DNA from: Cryobacterium sp. PH31-L1
Lineage (GTDB): Bacteria > Actinomycetota > Actinomycetes > Actinomycetales > Microbacteriaceae
Reading direction: 5' to 3'
Length of the DNA stretch: 64,000 nt
NCBI RefSeq assembly: GCF_030063145.1
Contig: NZ_JASISM010000002.1
Location: 310,001-374,000 of the forward strand
Shown: one piece after another, positions 48,861 to 57,464 of the stretch
Layout of the letters: each line of letters starts with the position of its first letter
Position numbering within the stretch: the first letter of the stretch is position 1
Made by a program: the position numbers and the translations under genes
The notes under the pieces: model-generated
The model's database searches: none
What the model saw: only the letters and a program-made list of their open reading frames with translations
What the model was told of the DNA's origin: nothing

Positions 48861-50513
48861 TCAGACAGCCAGGGGTGCCTCGAGGCTTTGGGCATCGAGG
48901 ATCGTGTAGCTGTAGCCCTGTTCGGCCAGAAAACGCTGGCGATTCTGCGCGAAATCCTGGTCGACCGTGTCGCGGGCGACCAGCGTGTAGAAGTTCGCTG
49001 ACAAGCCGGACTCCTTGGGACGCAGCAGCCGGCCGAGGCGCTGGGCCTCCTCCTGGCGGGAGCCGAACGAGCCCGACACCTGGATGGCCACGGTCGCTTC
49101 GGGGAGGTCGACCGAGAAATTCGCGACCTTCGAGACGACGAGCACCTTCACCTCGCCCACTCGGAACGCCTGGTACAGCCGCTCGCGTTCGTCGATCGGC
49201 GTGGCTCCGGTGAGCTGCGGGGCGTGCAAGACCTCGGCGAGTTCGTCGATCTGGTCAAGGTACTGACCGATCACGAGGATGCGCTCACCCTCGTGCTTGG
49301 CAATCAGCGCCTGCACAACGCCGAGCTTGGCCGGTGCGGTCGCGGCCATGCGGTACCGCTCGTCGTCGGCCGCTGCCGCGTAGCTGAGTCGCTCGGACTG
49401 CGGCAGGTCGATGCGTACCTCGTAACAGTTGGCCGGGGAGATGAAGCCCTGGGCCTCGATCTCTTTCCACGGGGCGTCGAAGCGCTTCGGGCCGATCAGG
49501 CTGAACACGTCGCCCTCCCGGCCGTCCTCGCGCACGAGCGTGGCCGTGAGGCCGAGTCGGCGGCGGGCCTGCAGCTCGGCAGTGAGCTTGAACACGGGCG
49601 CGGGCAGCAGATGTACCTCGTCGTAGATCACGAGGCCCCAGTCCATCGCGTCGAGCAGTTCAAGGTGCGCGTACTCGCCCTTGCGCTTCGCGGTGAGAAT
49701 CTGATAGGTCGCAATGGTGACCGGCTTGACCTCTTTCACCTGGCCGGAATACTCGCCGATCTCCTCCGCGGTGAGGGTCGTGCGTTTGAGCAACTCGTCC
49801 CGCCACTGGCGGGCGGAAACCGTGTTTGTCACCAGAATGAGTGTGTTGGTCTTGGCGGTGGCCATGGCTCCGGCGCCGACGAGGGTTTTGCCGGCGCCAC
49901 AGGGCAGCACGACGACGCCGCTGCCGCCGTCGAAGAAGCTCGCGACGGCCTTGTTCTGATAGTCGCGCAGGGCCCAGCCGTCTTCCAGCAGATCGATGTC
50001 CTGCGGGGTTCCGGGCGTGTACCCGGCGAGGTCCTCGGCCGGCCACCCAAGCTTGACCAGCTCCTGCTTGAGCTGTCCGCGTGCCCATGCCTCGACCAGG
50101 TAGGTCTCCGGTGACGGATGCCCGATCAACAGTGGCGCGATTCGCTTGGCTCCGGCGATTTCGGTCAGCACAGCCTGGTCGCTGCTGTGCAGCACGAGGG
50201 CGCCCTCTGAGTCGCGCTCGATGACGAGCCGACCGTAGCGCCCGACGGTCTCGGTGATGTCCACGCTGACCGTTTGCGGTATGGCGAATTTAGAATACTT
50301 CTCGAGCGTTGCGAGCATGTCCGACGCATCGTGCCCGGCCGCACGGGCATTCCACAGGCCGAGCCGCGTGATGCGGTAGGTGTGGATGTGTTCGGGCGCG
50401 CGTTCCAGCTCGGCGAAAACGGCGAGGTCGTGACGAGCATCCTCGGCAAGAGGGTGGGCGACTTCGAGCAACACCGTGCGGTCACTTTGGACAATCAGGG
50501 GGCCATCAGACAT
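48861..50513 (-). CDS. XPB/ERCC3-like DNA repair helicase
   Basis: About 550 aa from ATG 50513. SF2 helicase: motif I LPCGAGKTLVG, motif II VIYDEVHLLPA, motif III LTATLVREDG, a RED-type motif (VREDGRE) typical of XPB, and C-terminal motif VI QEEAQRLGRLLRP. The N-terminal damage-recognition-like domain spans residues 1-170. Actinobacterial XPB homologues have 3'-5' helicase activity in vitro. It pairs with the helicase-associated protein gene upstream, as in mycobacteria. Confidence 0.9.
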   Translation of the reverse strand: MSDGPLIVQSDRTVLLEVAHPLAEDARHDLAVFAELERAPEHIHTYRITRLGLWNARAAGHDASDMLATLEKYSKFAIPQTVSVDITETVGRYGRLVIERDSEGALVLHSSDQAVLTEIAGAKRIAPLLIGHPSPETYLVEAWARGQLKQELVKLGWPAEDLAGYTPGTPQDIDLLEDGWALRDYQNKAVASFFDGGSGVVVLPCGAGKTLVGAGAMATAKTNTLILVTNTVSARQWRDELLKRTTLTAEEIGEYSGQVKEVKPVTIATYQILTAKRKGEYAHLELLDAMDWGLVIYDEVHLLPAPVFKLTAELQARRRLGLTATLVREDGREGDVFSLIGPKRFDAPWKEIEAQGFISPANCYEVRIDLPQSERLSYAAAADDERYRMAATAPAKLGVVQALIAKHEGERILVIGQYLDQIDELAEVLHAPQLTGATPIDERERLYQAFRVGEVKVLVVSKVANFSVDLPEATVAIQVSGSFGSRQEEAQRLGRLLRPKESGLSANFYTLVARDTVDQDFAQNRQRFLAEQGYSYTILDAQSLEAPLAV

Positions 50514-50624
50514 AGCGCCCAATCCTACTCTCGTCAGTCTGCGGTCCTGTCCAGTGGCTGGTCTTTGCGCTCACACTCTCGTCGGTCGTCGGTCGCGTCC
50601 AGCCGATGCCGGGGCGCAGGCCGG

Positions 50625-52517
50625 TCAGGGCGCCGGTGTGATGCTGAGGATGCTCTTGAGCGGCAGGGTTCGCTCGATATCGGCACGGCGGTCTCGAGCC
50701 CGAAAGCGTCCGTTGCTGACGCTGGCCGGTTCGAGCAGGTAGTCCACCACAGCGCCGCCGGGCATCGCAATGCTCACCAGAATGGTCTGCTTGGCCTTGA
50801 TCGCTGTGTCGAGTTGGCGGGTGAGCCAGGCATCCGCGACCGAAATACCACTTTCGGCGCCGAGTCGTAGCTTCTCGACCAGGTTGCGGGCGGTATCAAC
50901 CGTCGGCGTCAGCGTGACGTGGGCGATCTGGTGGCGGCGCAGGTGCACGATCTCACCGAGGTCGTCCTCGGCGGCGACCGGATAGCGCGCGTCACTGAGT
51001 GCCCAGAACACGGCGTCACCGGCGAAGCGGCTGAGTAAGTTTGCGCTGTCGCCGGCGCGCACGAGAGCGAGTGGCGCCAGAGTCTGGTCGACGGCGATCG
51101 TGCCGAGCAGCGCGGCATCCGCTGAACAGACGTAGCTCAGAAAAACGGACTCATCGCCGACCGGAGCGACCGGAGCGTTCGGTGCGCCGGTGAGGCTGCC
51201 CACGCGAACCCGACCGTACCGCGAAGCCGACTCTTTGATGAGGTAATCGACCGGCTGCGGAATGCCGGTGAGCGAGATCGACGAGAGAAAAGCCAGTAGC
51301 GAGTCAGCGTTCTCGCCCGCGGCCAGCGCGCGATTGACGGATGCCGCGGTGATGCGATAACTAGACGCCAGCTCGCGGCTTTCCACATCGGCCATCCCGC
51401 GCAGGCGGGAGTCGATGGACGGTGCGAGCGGGCCGGGCGCAACAATCGAGAGGTCGTGCTGCAGATACACCGCGCCGACCTCGGTCGGCAGCGCGATCGC
51501 CATGGTGTCCACGGCCGCCTCGAGGTCGCCGCGCAGTATGCTCGCGCCGGCCGTGCTGGTGGTGTCGTGGGCGGTGACCCCGAGCAACTCGGCGTCGCGG
51601 GCGAACTCGGTGAGCTGGGCGAGCATCCACTCGCCGCCGGCCGGATACAGCCAGGCGATGAAGGCGGTGAGACCGTCACCCCAGAGCAGCCCCGCCTGAC
51701 GCGGCAGGATATCGGCCACGATCGGCGGAAGCGCCGCCTGCCAGGCTGCGGCCAACGCCGACCACCGCGCGGTCGTGCGTTCGAGCAGCCATGCTTCGCC
51801 GGCCTCGGTCTCCATCCAATAACCGTCGGAGCGGGCGAGCAGGTCGGCCCGCGATGCCAGGGCCAGGATCGGGGCCACCAGATCGACGTCGACCGTCATC
51901 ACGGTGGACAGTCGCTTGGTGTCGGGCAGGCCGAGCCCACCCCGGCTGAGCTGCCGGGCCGGCTCGCGGCTGAGCTCGTTGACCAGCTCGGCGATCGATG
52001 ACACGACCGCAAAGGCGCGTTCGGCGGCCAGCTGGTCGATGAACGCGACCTCGGTGTCGGGGACAGCGGTGAGGGATGCCGGGGGCAGTGCGACGGCAAG
52101 GTCGCCGGCACCCGGCAGGCCCTGGGCCGGCCAGCGTGCCAGGTGAGCCGACACGGCGTCGTAAGGAATGCAGCATCCGTCGACGTGATCGGCGAGGAGC
52201 TGGGCGTGCAGGGTGTCGACCCGGCTGATTACATCGGTCAGCGTGACCTCGGTCGACCCAAATTCGCGCAACCGGTTCGTCACCGCCTGGAGAGTGGGAA
52301 CGGCATTGTTGCTCGTGAGTTGCCCAGCTACCGCCAGAACGGCGAGCGTCGAACGGTCGAGGTGGCTCAAGGCCAGTTGCACATTGCCCGGGTCGAGCAG
52401 AGCCTCGGCCAGATCGAAGAAGTCATGGATACCGCTGGCAGAAATGCCGCGCACCCCGATAACGCGCCGCAGCTCGGCATCGGGCATGGCCCGAAGTCTC
52501 GATGCGAGGCCGAGCAT
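50625..52517 (-). CDS. Helicase-associated domain protein, XPB partner candidate
   Basis: 630 aa from ATG 52517. Contains the XPB/Ssl2-like N-terminal helicase-associated domain in its C-terminal half (VYLQHDLSIVAPGPLAPSID, YGRVRVGSL) and a winged-helix-like N-terminus (LSHLDRSTLAVLAVAGQLTS). No ATPase motifs. Its start shares one base with the stop of the small membrane-protein gene (TAATG). It is encoded just upstream of XPB in many Actinobacteria, suggesting a complex analogous to XPB-Bax1; this is inference. Confidence 0.8.
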   Translation of the reverse strand: MLGLASRLRAMPDAELRRVIGVRGISASGIHDFFDLAEALLDPGNVQLALSHLDRSTLAVLAVAGQLTSNNAVPTLQAVTNRLREFGSTEVTLTDVISRVDTLHAQLLADHVDGCCIPYDAVSAHLARWPAQGLPGAGDLAVALPPASLTAVPDTEVAFIDQLAAERAFAVVSSIAELVNELSREPARQLSRGGLGLPDTKRLSTVMTVDVDLVAPILALASRADLLARSDGYWMETEAGEAWLLERTTARWSALAAAWQAALPPIVADILPRQAGLLWGDGLTAFIAWLYPAGGEWMLAQLTEFARDAELLGVTAHDTTSTAGASILRGDLEAAVDTMAIALPTEVGAVYLQHDLSIVAPGPLAPSIDSRLRGMADVESRELASSYRITAASVNRALAAGENADSLLAFLSSISLTGIPQPVDYLIKESASRYGRVRVGSLTGAPNAPVAPVGDESVFLSYVCSADAALLGTIAVDQTLAPLALVRAGDSANLLSRFAGDAVFWALSDARYPVAAEDDLGEIVHLRRHQIAHVTLTPTVDTARNLVEKLRLGAESGISVADAWLTRQLDTAIKAKQTILVSIAMPGGAVVDYLLEPASVSNGRFRARDRRADIERTLPLKSILSITPAP

Positions 52518-52792
52518 TACTCGCGGTCTCGTCGAGCTTCGCGACTGCGGCGAATTCCCACAGAAATCATGAGCGCGATGATGAGCACGAACCCGACGGG
52601 CAGGCCATAGAGCGGCAGAATGAAGATCGGCGGCCAAATACCGCGGCTGAATCCGTCATTGGCGCCGACGCCCATCGCCGTTGCGATGATCACGGCGACG
52701 AAGGCCAGAATCGACAGCCCCACCACGCTCGCCACCATGTAGGCAAGAACGCGCTCAAGCCGGCTGACGGGATGTGGAGTTTGATTGGTCAC
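52517..52792 (-). CDS. Small two-helix membrane protein
   Basis: 91 aa, GTG start with TATCCT six bases upstream (leaderless). Two hydrophobic helices (about 16-40 and 55-77) and a strongly charged C-terminus (RRSREARRDRE). Coupled to the helicase-associated gene by TAATG. Family unknown to me. Confidence 0.75.
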   Translation of the reverse strand: MTNQTPHPVSRLERVLAYMVASVVGLSILAFVAVIIATAMGVGANDGFSRGIWPPIFILPLYGLPVGFVLIIALMISVGIRRSREARRDRE

Positions 52793-52798
52793 AGCCTA

Positions 52799-52804
52799 AG
52801 GATA
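52799..52804 (-). promoter_or_regulatory. -10 box TATCCT of the small membrane protein-XPB operon
   Basis: On the minus strand TATCCT is followed by TAGGCT and then the GTG, giving the TANNNT-N6-start geometry. Confidence 0.45.
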
Positions 52805-52885
52805 CGGGCACGCCGGTGCTCCAACCGAATATGCTGGGTTCACATCCCGCGCACTTCTGTGCGCCCAAAACTCAGTGAGGTTCAG

Positions 52886-53266
52886 ATGCCCACCGGCAAG
52901 GTCAAGTTTTACGACGAGGAGAAAGGCTTTGGCTTCATCACATCCGATGACGGTCAAGAAGTCTTTCTCCACGCTTCCGCCCTGCCCTCCGGCGTAACCG
53001 TCAAGGCCGGCGCGAAGCTCGAATTCGGCATCGCCGACGGTAAACGCGGCGCCCAGGCGCTCTCGGTACGCGTGATCGAGGCACCGCCGAGCCTGAGCAA
53101 GTTCAACCGCAAGCCGGCCGACGATATGGCCATCATTGTGGAAGACCTCGTGAAGCTGCTCGACGGTATCGGTACCAACCTCAAGCGCGGACGCTACCCC
53201 GAGTCGAGCCACAGCAAGAAGATCGCGGCGATGCTTCGCAAGGTTGCCGAGGAATTGGATGCCTGA
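52886..53266 (+). CDS. CspB-like cold-shock-domain protein with C-terminal extension
   Basis: 126 aa. The N-terminal OB-fold (MPTGKVKFYDEEKGFGFI, VFLHASALP) has RNP motifs. The C-terminal about 60 residues (MAIIVEDLVKLLDGIGTNLK) form a helical extension as in the longer actinobacterial CspB. Ribosome site GTGAGG. The last 8 bp overlap the DUF3027 gene. Confidence 0.9.
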   Translation: MPTGKVKFYDEEKGFGFITSDDGQEVFLHASALPSGVTVKAGAKLEFGIADGKRGAQALSVRVIEAPPSLSKFNRKPADDMAIIVEDLVKLLDGIGTNLKRGRYPESSHSKKIAAMLRKVAEELDA

Positions 53267-53888
53267 GCTGACGGACGCTCTGCCCACCGCAGCGGAACCC
53301 ACGCAGCCGACCGACGCCACCCTGCTTGCGGCCGTCGAGCTGGCCCGAACCGCGTTGCTGGAGATCACGACCGACGACACCATCGGCGAGGTCATCGGCC
53401 ACATCGACGAGGGCGACCTGGTGGTGTCGCTGCTGTTCGACTGCCTGATGACGGGCTACCCGGGCTGGCGCTGGACCGTCAGCCTCGCACGGGTCGACGA
53501 GAGCTCCGAGCCGAAGGTGCTCGAAACCGAGCTCACGCCCGGCGATGACTCGCTGCTCGCACCCGAGTGGGTGCCGTGGTCGGATCGCCTCGTCGACGAC
53601 GAAGGTGACGACGACAGTGAAGCGGATGCTGACGACACCGACGACGACGAGTCAGACGATGACGACGACAACGAGTCGGATGACGATTCAGACGACGACG
53701 CGGACGACGACGCAGAGTCGGTGGACGACGACGCGGATGACTCGCTCGACGCGCTCGACGGCATCGACTTCGACGAGGCGTTAGCGGCGGCGGAACTGCA
53801 CCCAGGCGAGCCCGACGAGGCCGAGGCCGACGCCGATCACAGTGCACCACAGCCACCAACCCGCTCCCGGCGCGCTCGCCGCGCCTGA
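53259..53888 (+). CDS. DUF3027 protein with acidic tail
   Basis: 209 aa from ATG 53259 (GAGGA upstream), overlapping the cold-shock gene by 8 bp. The N-terminal about 110 residues match DUF3027 (GDLVVSLLFDCLMTGYPGWRW, WVPWSDRL). The rest is an Asp/Glu/Ser-rich disordered tail, then basic RSRRARRA at the end. Acts unknown. The last 108 bp are antisense to the DUF2530 gene. Confidence 0.85.
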   Translation: MPELTDALPTAAEPTQPTDATLLAAVELARTALLEITTDDTIGEVIGHIDEGDLVVSLLFDCLMTGYPGWRWTVSLARVDESSEPKVLETELTPGDDSLLAPEWVPWSDRLVDDEGDDDSEADADDTDDDESDDDDDNESDDDSDDDADDDAESVDDDADDSLDALDGIDFDEALAAAELHPGEPDEAEADADHSAPQPPTRSRRARRA

Positions 53889-54041
53889 GCCTGTCGCTCT
53901 CGGCGCCGTGACCTCAACGACGAGGGCGGTGCCGAGAGCCACCAGCCAGACGATGGTGCCCGCGAACAGGGCTTTGCGGGCATCCGTTCTTGCGGGCAGC
54001 GGATCGGGCCGACGCTCGCTGTCTTTCAACCAGAGACGCAT
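53781..54041 (-). CDS. DUF2530 membrane protein
   Basis: 86 aa. Two hydrophobic helices (about 25-46 and 62-80) with a charged N-terminus and RRR end. DUF2530 adjoins serC/DUF3027 in Actinobacteria such as M. tuberculosis. Function unknown. Its 3' end overlaps the opposite-strand DUF3027 gene by 108 bp. Confidence 0.75.
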   Translation of the reverse strand: MRLWLKDSERRPDPLPARTDARKALFAGTIVWLVALGTALVVEVTAPRATGSGAASAPGAGWWLWCTVIGVGLGLVGLAWVQFRRR

Positions 54042-54059
54042 GACCCGATCCTTACTTCG

Positions 54060-55178
54060 CTAGTTTCCGAGGTGTCCGACGACGTGCTCGATGGACGCGA
54101 CGAGCTTCTTGACGTCCTCAGGGTCGATCGCCGTGAAGGTCGCGATGCGCAGCTGGTTGCGGCCGAGCTTGCGGTACGGCTCGGTGTCGACGATGCCGTT
54201 GGCGCGCAGCGTCTTACTGATGGCCGAGGCGTCGATGGCGTCGTCGATGTCGATCGTGACGACGACCTGCGAGCGGTGCGTGGGGTCGGCCACGAACGGG
54301 GTCGCGTAGTCGACGCCGGCTGCCCAGTCATACAGAACGGATGACGATGCCTGCGTTCGCGCGGACGCCCACGCCAGTCCGCCGCTCTGGTTGATCCAGT
54401 CGATCTGGTTTTCCATCAGCAACAGGGTGCTGAGGGCCGGCGTGTTCAGCGTCTGGTTCAGGCGCGAATTGTCGATGGCGTTCTTGAGGCTGAGGAACTC
54501 CGGAATGTACCGGCCGCTCGCGGCAACGCGTTCAACGCGCTCAAGCGCAGCGGGGGAGAATAGCGCGATCCACAGGCCACCGTCGGAGGCGAGGTTTTTC
54601 TGCGGGGCGAAGTAGTAGACATCCGCTTGGCTGGCATCGAAGTCGATGCCGGCGGCGGCGCTGGTGGCGTCGATGACTGTGAGTGCGCCGGCATCGCCGT
54701 CGACCCGGGTGACCGGGGCCATGACGCCGGTCGAGGTTTCGTTCTGGGGCCACGCGTAGACGTCGATGCCGTCGCGCACCACGAAGTCGCTGCGCGAACC
54801 GGTGTCGGCTTTGATCACATCGGGGGCTTCGAGCCAGGGGGCAGCGGCAGCCTTGGCGAACTTGCCGCCGAACTCGCCGAAGACCAGGTTCTGCGCGCGG
54901 GTTTCAATGAGGGAGAAGGCGGCGGCATCCCAGAACGCGGTCGAGCCGCCATTGCCGAGCACGACTTCATAGCCGTCCGGAATGCTGAAGAGTTCGGCTA
55001 GGCCAGCGCGCACGCGGCCGACGAGGTCTTTCACGGGTGCCTGGCGGTGCGAGGTGCCAAGCACTCCGGTACCGAATCCGAGCAGGTGGTCGAGCTGTTC
55101 GCGTCGAATTTTCGAGGGGCCGCAGCCGAATCGTCCGTCGAGGGGGAGCAGATCGGTGGGTATCAGTAGGTCGGCCAT
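54060..55178 (-). CDS. serC: Phosphoserine aminotransferase
   Basis: 372 aa, PLP-dependent class V aminotransferase in serine synthesis (3-phosphohydroxypyruvate to phosphoserine). FGCGPSKIRREQ at the N-terminus, the PLP-binding Lys in FAPQKNLASDGG and Asp in VIDATSAAAGID. The actinobacterial SerC type. TAGAAT-N6-ATG upstream suggests a leaderless mRNA. Confidence 0.94.
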   Translation of the reverse strand: MADLLIPTDLLPLDGRFGCGPSKIRREQLDHLLGFGTGVLGTSHRQAPVKDLVGRVRAGLAELFSIPDGYEVVLGNGGSTAFWDAAAFSLIETRAQNLVFGEFGGKFAKAAAAPWLEAPDVIKADTGSRSDFVVRDGIDVYAWPQNETSTGVMAPVTRVDGDAGALTVIDATSAAAGIDFDASQADVYYFAPQKNLASDGGLWIALFSPAALERVERVAASGRYIPEFLSLKNAIDNSRLNQTLNTPALSTLLLMENQIDWINQSGGLAWASARTQASSSVLYDWAAGVDYATPFVADPTHRSQVVVTIDIDDAIDASAISKTLRANGIVDTEPYRKLGRNQLRIATFTAIDPEDVKKLVASIEHVVGHLGN

Positions 55179-55184
55179 GTGGCG

Positions 55185-55190
55185 ATTCTA
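55185..55190 (-). promoter_or_regulatory. -10 box TAGAAT of serC (leaderless)
   Basis: TAGAAT on the minus strand, six bases, then the serC ATG. Confidence 0.5.
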
Positions 55191-55311
55191 GTTGCCTGCC
55201 ACGCGGCGGGTAGGCTTGTGACGCTGTGCGGGCCATCGCCGAGGCCGCCAACGAGGCGCCTGTCCGTCACCGGATGAGGGGTGCGCGCACGAGCTGAACG
55301 AAGGGCTGCGG

Positions 55312-56031
55312 ATGAGCGATCTGATCGACACCACCGAAATGTATCTCCGCACGATCCTCGACCTGGAGGAAGAGCAGATCGTGCCGTTGCGGGCGCGCAT
55401 CTCCGAACGCCTCGGGCACTCGGGCCCCACGGTCTCGCAGACCGTCGCGCGCATGGAACGAGACGGCCTCGTCATCGTGTCCGGCGATCGACACCTGGAA
55501 CTCACCCCGGCCGGCCGCAGCAAGGCCGTGCACGTGATGCGCAAACATCGCCTGGCCGAACGCCTGCTCAGCGACGTGATTGGACTCGAGTGGGAGTTCG
55601 TGCACGACGAGGCCTGCCGCTGGGAACATGTAATGAGCGAACAGGTCGAACGCAAGATTTTGGAGTTGCTCGGTCACCCAACCGAATCGCCCTACGGAAA
55701 CCCGATTCCGGGCCTCGACGAGTTCGGTGAGTCTGCGGCCGTTGCCTTCATGGCCGGGGTGACCAACGTGCTGTCGGTGGTGGCGAGTTCGCCCGCGCCG
55801 GTGACCGCGGTCATCCGTCGGCTCGGTGAACCCGTGCAGTTCGACCCGGAGCTGCTGCTGCAGCTCAAGCAGAGCGGCGTGATGCCCGGTGCGACCGGGG
55901 CGTTCTCGGCCGCCGGATCGTACGTTTTAGTACAGGTCGAGGGTTTTGGTGCCGGATTAGAGCTGCCCAACGAGGTAGCCGGACACATTTTCGTGACCAC
56001 GCCGACCGGCTACAGCCCGGTCCCTCACTGA
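55312..56031 (+). CDS. DtxR-family metal-dependent regulator (IdeR/MntR-like)
   Basis: 239 aa. N-terminal winged helix (SDLIDTTEMYLRTILDLEEE, LGHSGPTVSQTVARMERDGL), dimerisation/metal-binding domain with HRLAERLLSDVIGLEW and EHVMSEQVERK, and a C-terminal SH3-like FeoA domain (VPHEV-type, GATGAFSAAGSYVLVQVEG). The metal-site residues resemble IdeR. Iron versus manganese cannot be settled by eye. Divergent from serC. Confidence 0.87.
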   Translation: MSDLIDTTEMYLRTILDLEEEQIVPLRARISERLGHSGPTVSQTVARMERDGLVIVSGDRHLELTPAGRSKAVHVMRKHRLAERLLSDVIGLEWEFVHDEACRWEHVMSEQVERKILELLGHPTESPYGNPIPGLDEFGESAAVAFMAGVTNVLSVVASSPAPVTAVIRRLGEPVQFDPELLLQLKQSGVMPGATGAFSAAGSYVLVQVEGFGAGLELPNEVAGHIFVTTPTGYSPVPH

Positions 56032-56125
56032 CATCGCGCGGGGTTCGAAGCGCAGCGAATCGAGCCAGTCGTCTCGACCTGCTGGCCGGTCCGTTACCAA
56101 TCCGTTAGAAAAGTGTTACTTCAGG

Positions 56126-56154
56126 GTGACAAATGGGCGCAGTTCTTGTAGCCT
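56126..56154 (+). promoter_or_regulatory. Promoter of the NlpC/P60 gene
   Basis: GTGACA (-35, 56126-56131) and TAGCCT (-10, 56149-56154) with a 17-bp spacer. It predicts a transcript start near 56160 and a leader of about 140 nt before the TTG start. The leader contains hairpins GACC/GGTC (56168-56181 region) and ACAAC/GTTGT. I could not match it to a known riboswitch. Confidence 0.5.
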
Positions 56155-56299
56155 CGGGGATGTCCCACAGACCATAAAAGGTCGAAGGACTCTAGTCAAG
56201 ACGCCTTCTCGCCCCGTCTCTTGATTCGGAACACACCCGCGATTAGCGAAGTGGACGGGACAACGACCTAGTGTTGTCGAGGCGCCGGAGGTTAAAACT

Positions 56300-57118
56300 T
56301 TGGCTGCATTAGGAACCAGAAGGTCTAAACGCGGGCCGAGCCGAACGTCCGATTCCCTAGAAAAAGTGGAATCGTCGGCACGCTCCCACCGAGCACTACC
56401 GCGCGCGACCCCGAAGAAGCGCCGTGGCGGTTTCGCCAACATTGTCGTCATGACTCTCGCCACCGGCCTCGTTGCCACGATGGCTCTCCCGGCATATGCC
56501 TTCGCTCCCGGTTCGAAGGACGCCTCCTTCAAGGCCACCGAGTCCACGGAGATGTCCAAGGCTCAGGCGCAGGCTGTTGAAGTCGATGCGCAGGCCGCAA
56601 CCGTGAGCGTGGCTCGCGAGGGTTTCACCGCGACCACTCCCGAAGAACTTGCTGCGGCCGTTGCTGCCGCCGCCGCGGAAACCCGCCGTGTCGAGGTTGC
56701 CGCTCAGATGACTTCCTACGCCGCAAGCTATTCGGGCCCGAGTGTTGCCGACTTCCTGGCCAACCCGACCTACCCGAATTTTGATCTCGCATCCGTTTTC
56801 AATGTGGCCTCGCAGTATCAGGGCACACCCTATGTTTACGGTGGCGCCACCCCGGCCGGCTTCGATTGCTCCGGCTTCATCATGTACGTCTACGCGCAGT
56901 TCGGCATCAGCCTGCCGCACTCTTCGGTGGGCCAGGGAGCTGCCGGAACGAAGATCTCGATCGAGGATGCCGTGCCCGGCGACCTCGTGATCATGAACGG
57001 TCACGACGGCTTCTATGCGGGCAACGGAAATATTCTGCACGCGCCGTACACAGGCCAGTCCGTGCGGATCCAGCCCATCTGGACCAGCGATTATTACATC
57101 GTGCGGATCGGCATCTAG
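56300..57118 (+). CDS. Secreted NlpC/P60 peptidoglycan hydrolase
   Basis: 272 aa, TTG start behind GGAGG. A basic 44-residue N-terminal extension precedes the hydrophobic signal/anchor (about 45-67, ending LPAYAFA). An Ala-rich coiled region (about 85-140) follows, then the NlpC/P60 domain from about 165 with catalytic Cys in FDCSGFIMYV (residue 190) and His in NGHDGFYAG. Probably a D,L-endopeptidase cleaving wall stem peptides during division or growth. Confidence 0.9.
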   Translation: MAALGTRRSKRGPSRTSDSLEKVESSARSHRALPRATPKKRRGGFANIVVMTLATGLVATMALPAYAFAPGSKDASFKATESTEMSKAQAQAVEVDAQAATVSVAREGFTATTPEELAAAVAAAAAETRRVEVAAQMTSYAASYSGPSVADFLANPTYPNFDLASVFNVASQYQGTPYVYGGATPAGFDCSGFIMYVYAQFGISLPHSSVGQGAAGTKISIEDAVPGDLVIMNGHDGFYAGNGNILHAPYTGQSVRIQPIWTSDYYIVRIGI

Positions 57119-57153
57119 TTCGCCTCCTCCCGTGAACACTAGGTAACAGCTCA

Positions 57154-57194
57154 CACAAATGGCGCATACAGGTTCACCTGTTGCGCCATTTGTG
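57154..57194 (+). terminator. Very strong hairpin after the NlpC/P60 gene
   Basis: CACAAATGGCGCA, one bulged T, ACAGG, TTCA loop, CCTGT, TGCGCCATTTGTG: an 18-bp stem with one bulge, 35 bp after the stop. No T-tract follows on the plus strand, so it may be a terminator or an RNA-stability structure. Confidence 0.7.
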
Positions 57195-57242
57195 GGTTAA
57201 CCTAGTGCCCTGATGTAGTTTGTAGGGCCGTGAGGAGAGCCA

Positions 57243-57356
57243 ATGCATGAGCGACGCACTATCCACACCATGGATGTGCGCGGTCGCGAGTGCTTTCGGC
57301 GTAGTTGTCAGAGCGAGAAGAGCTGTGTGAGCAGCCAGAAGGCGTTGTCATTGTGA
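57243..57356 (+). CDS. Candidate 37-aa Cys-containing peptide in a short transcription unit
   Basis: ATG 57243, behind AGGAGAG, reads a 37-residue frame (MHERRTIHTMDVRGRE start) with three Cys and stops inside the following terminator. A second frame from ATG 57247 (27 aa, MSDALSTPWM start) has better spacing to the same ribosome site. One of the two could be a leader peptide, or the region may be a small RNA. No family recognised; support is context only. Confidence 0.3.
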   Translation: MHERRTIHTMDVRGRECFRRSCQSEKSCVSSQKALSL

Positions 57357-57371
57357 CGGCGCCTTTTTTTG
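57339..57371 (+). terminator. Intrinsic terminator bounding the 57.2-57.37 kb unit
   Basis: A 12-bp stem including two G-U pairs (AAGGCGTTGTCA/TGACGGCGCCTT), TTG loop, then seven Ts. It lies upstream of, not after, a known gene, so something short must be transcribed into it. Confidence 0.88.
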
Positions 57372-57464
57372 TACTCTTTTTCGCTTTGCCACGCTCCTGT
57401 TCTTTCCGCATTGGATGTAGTTCGAATGGCTGGAAGCCGTCCAGCCTCCTTCGAAAGGGAGCGC

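Noticed and set aside
56160-56299. c-di-AMP (ydaO) riboswitch before the NlpC/P60 gene
   Set aside because: Position and gene type fit, but I could not find the conserved ydaO core sequences in the leader. A covariance-model scan would decide.
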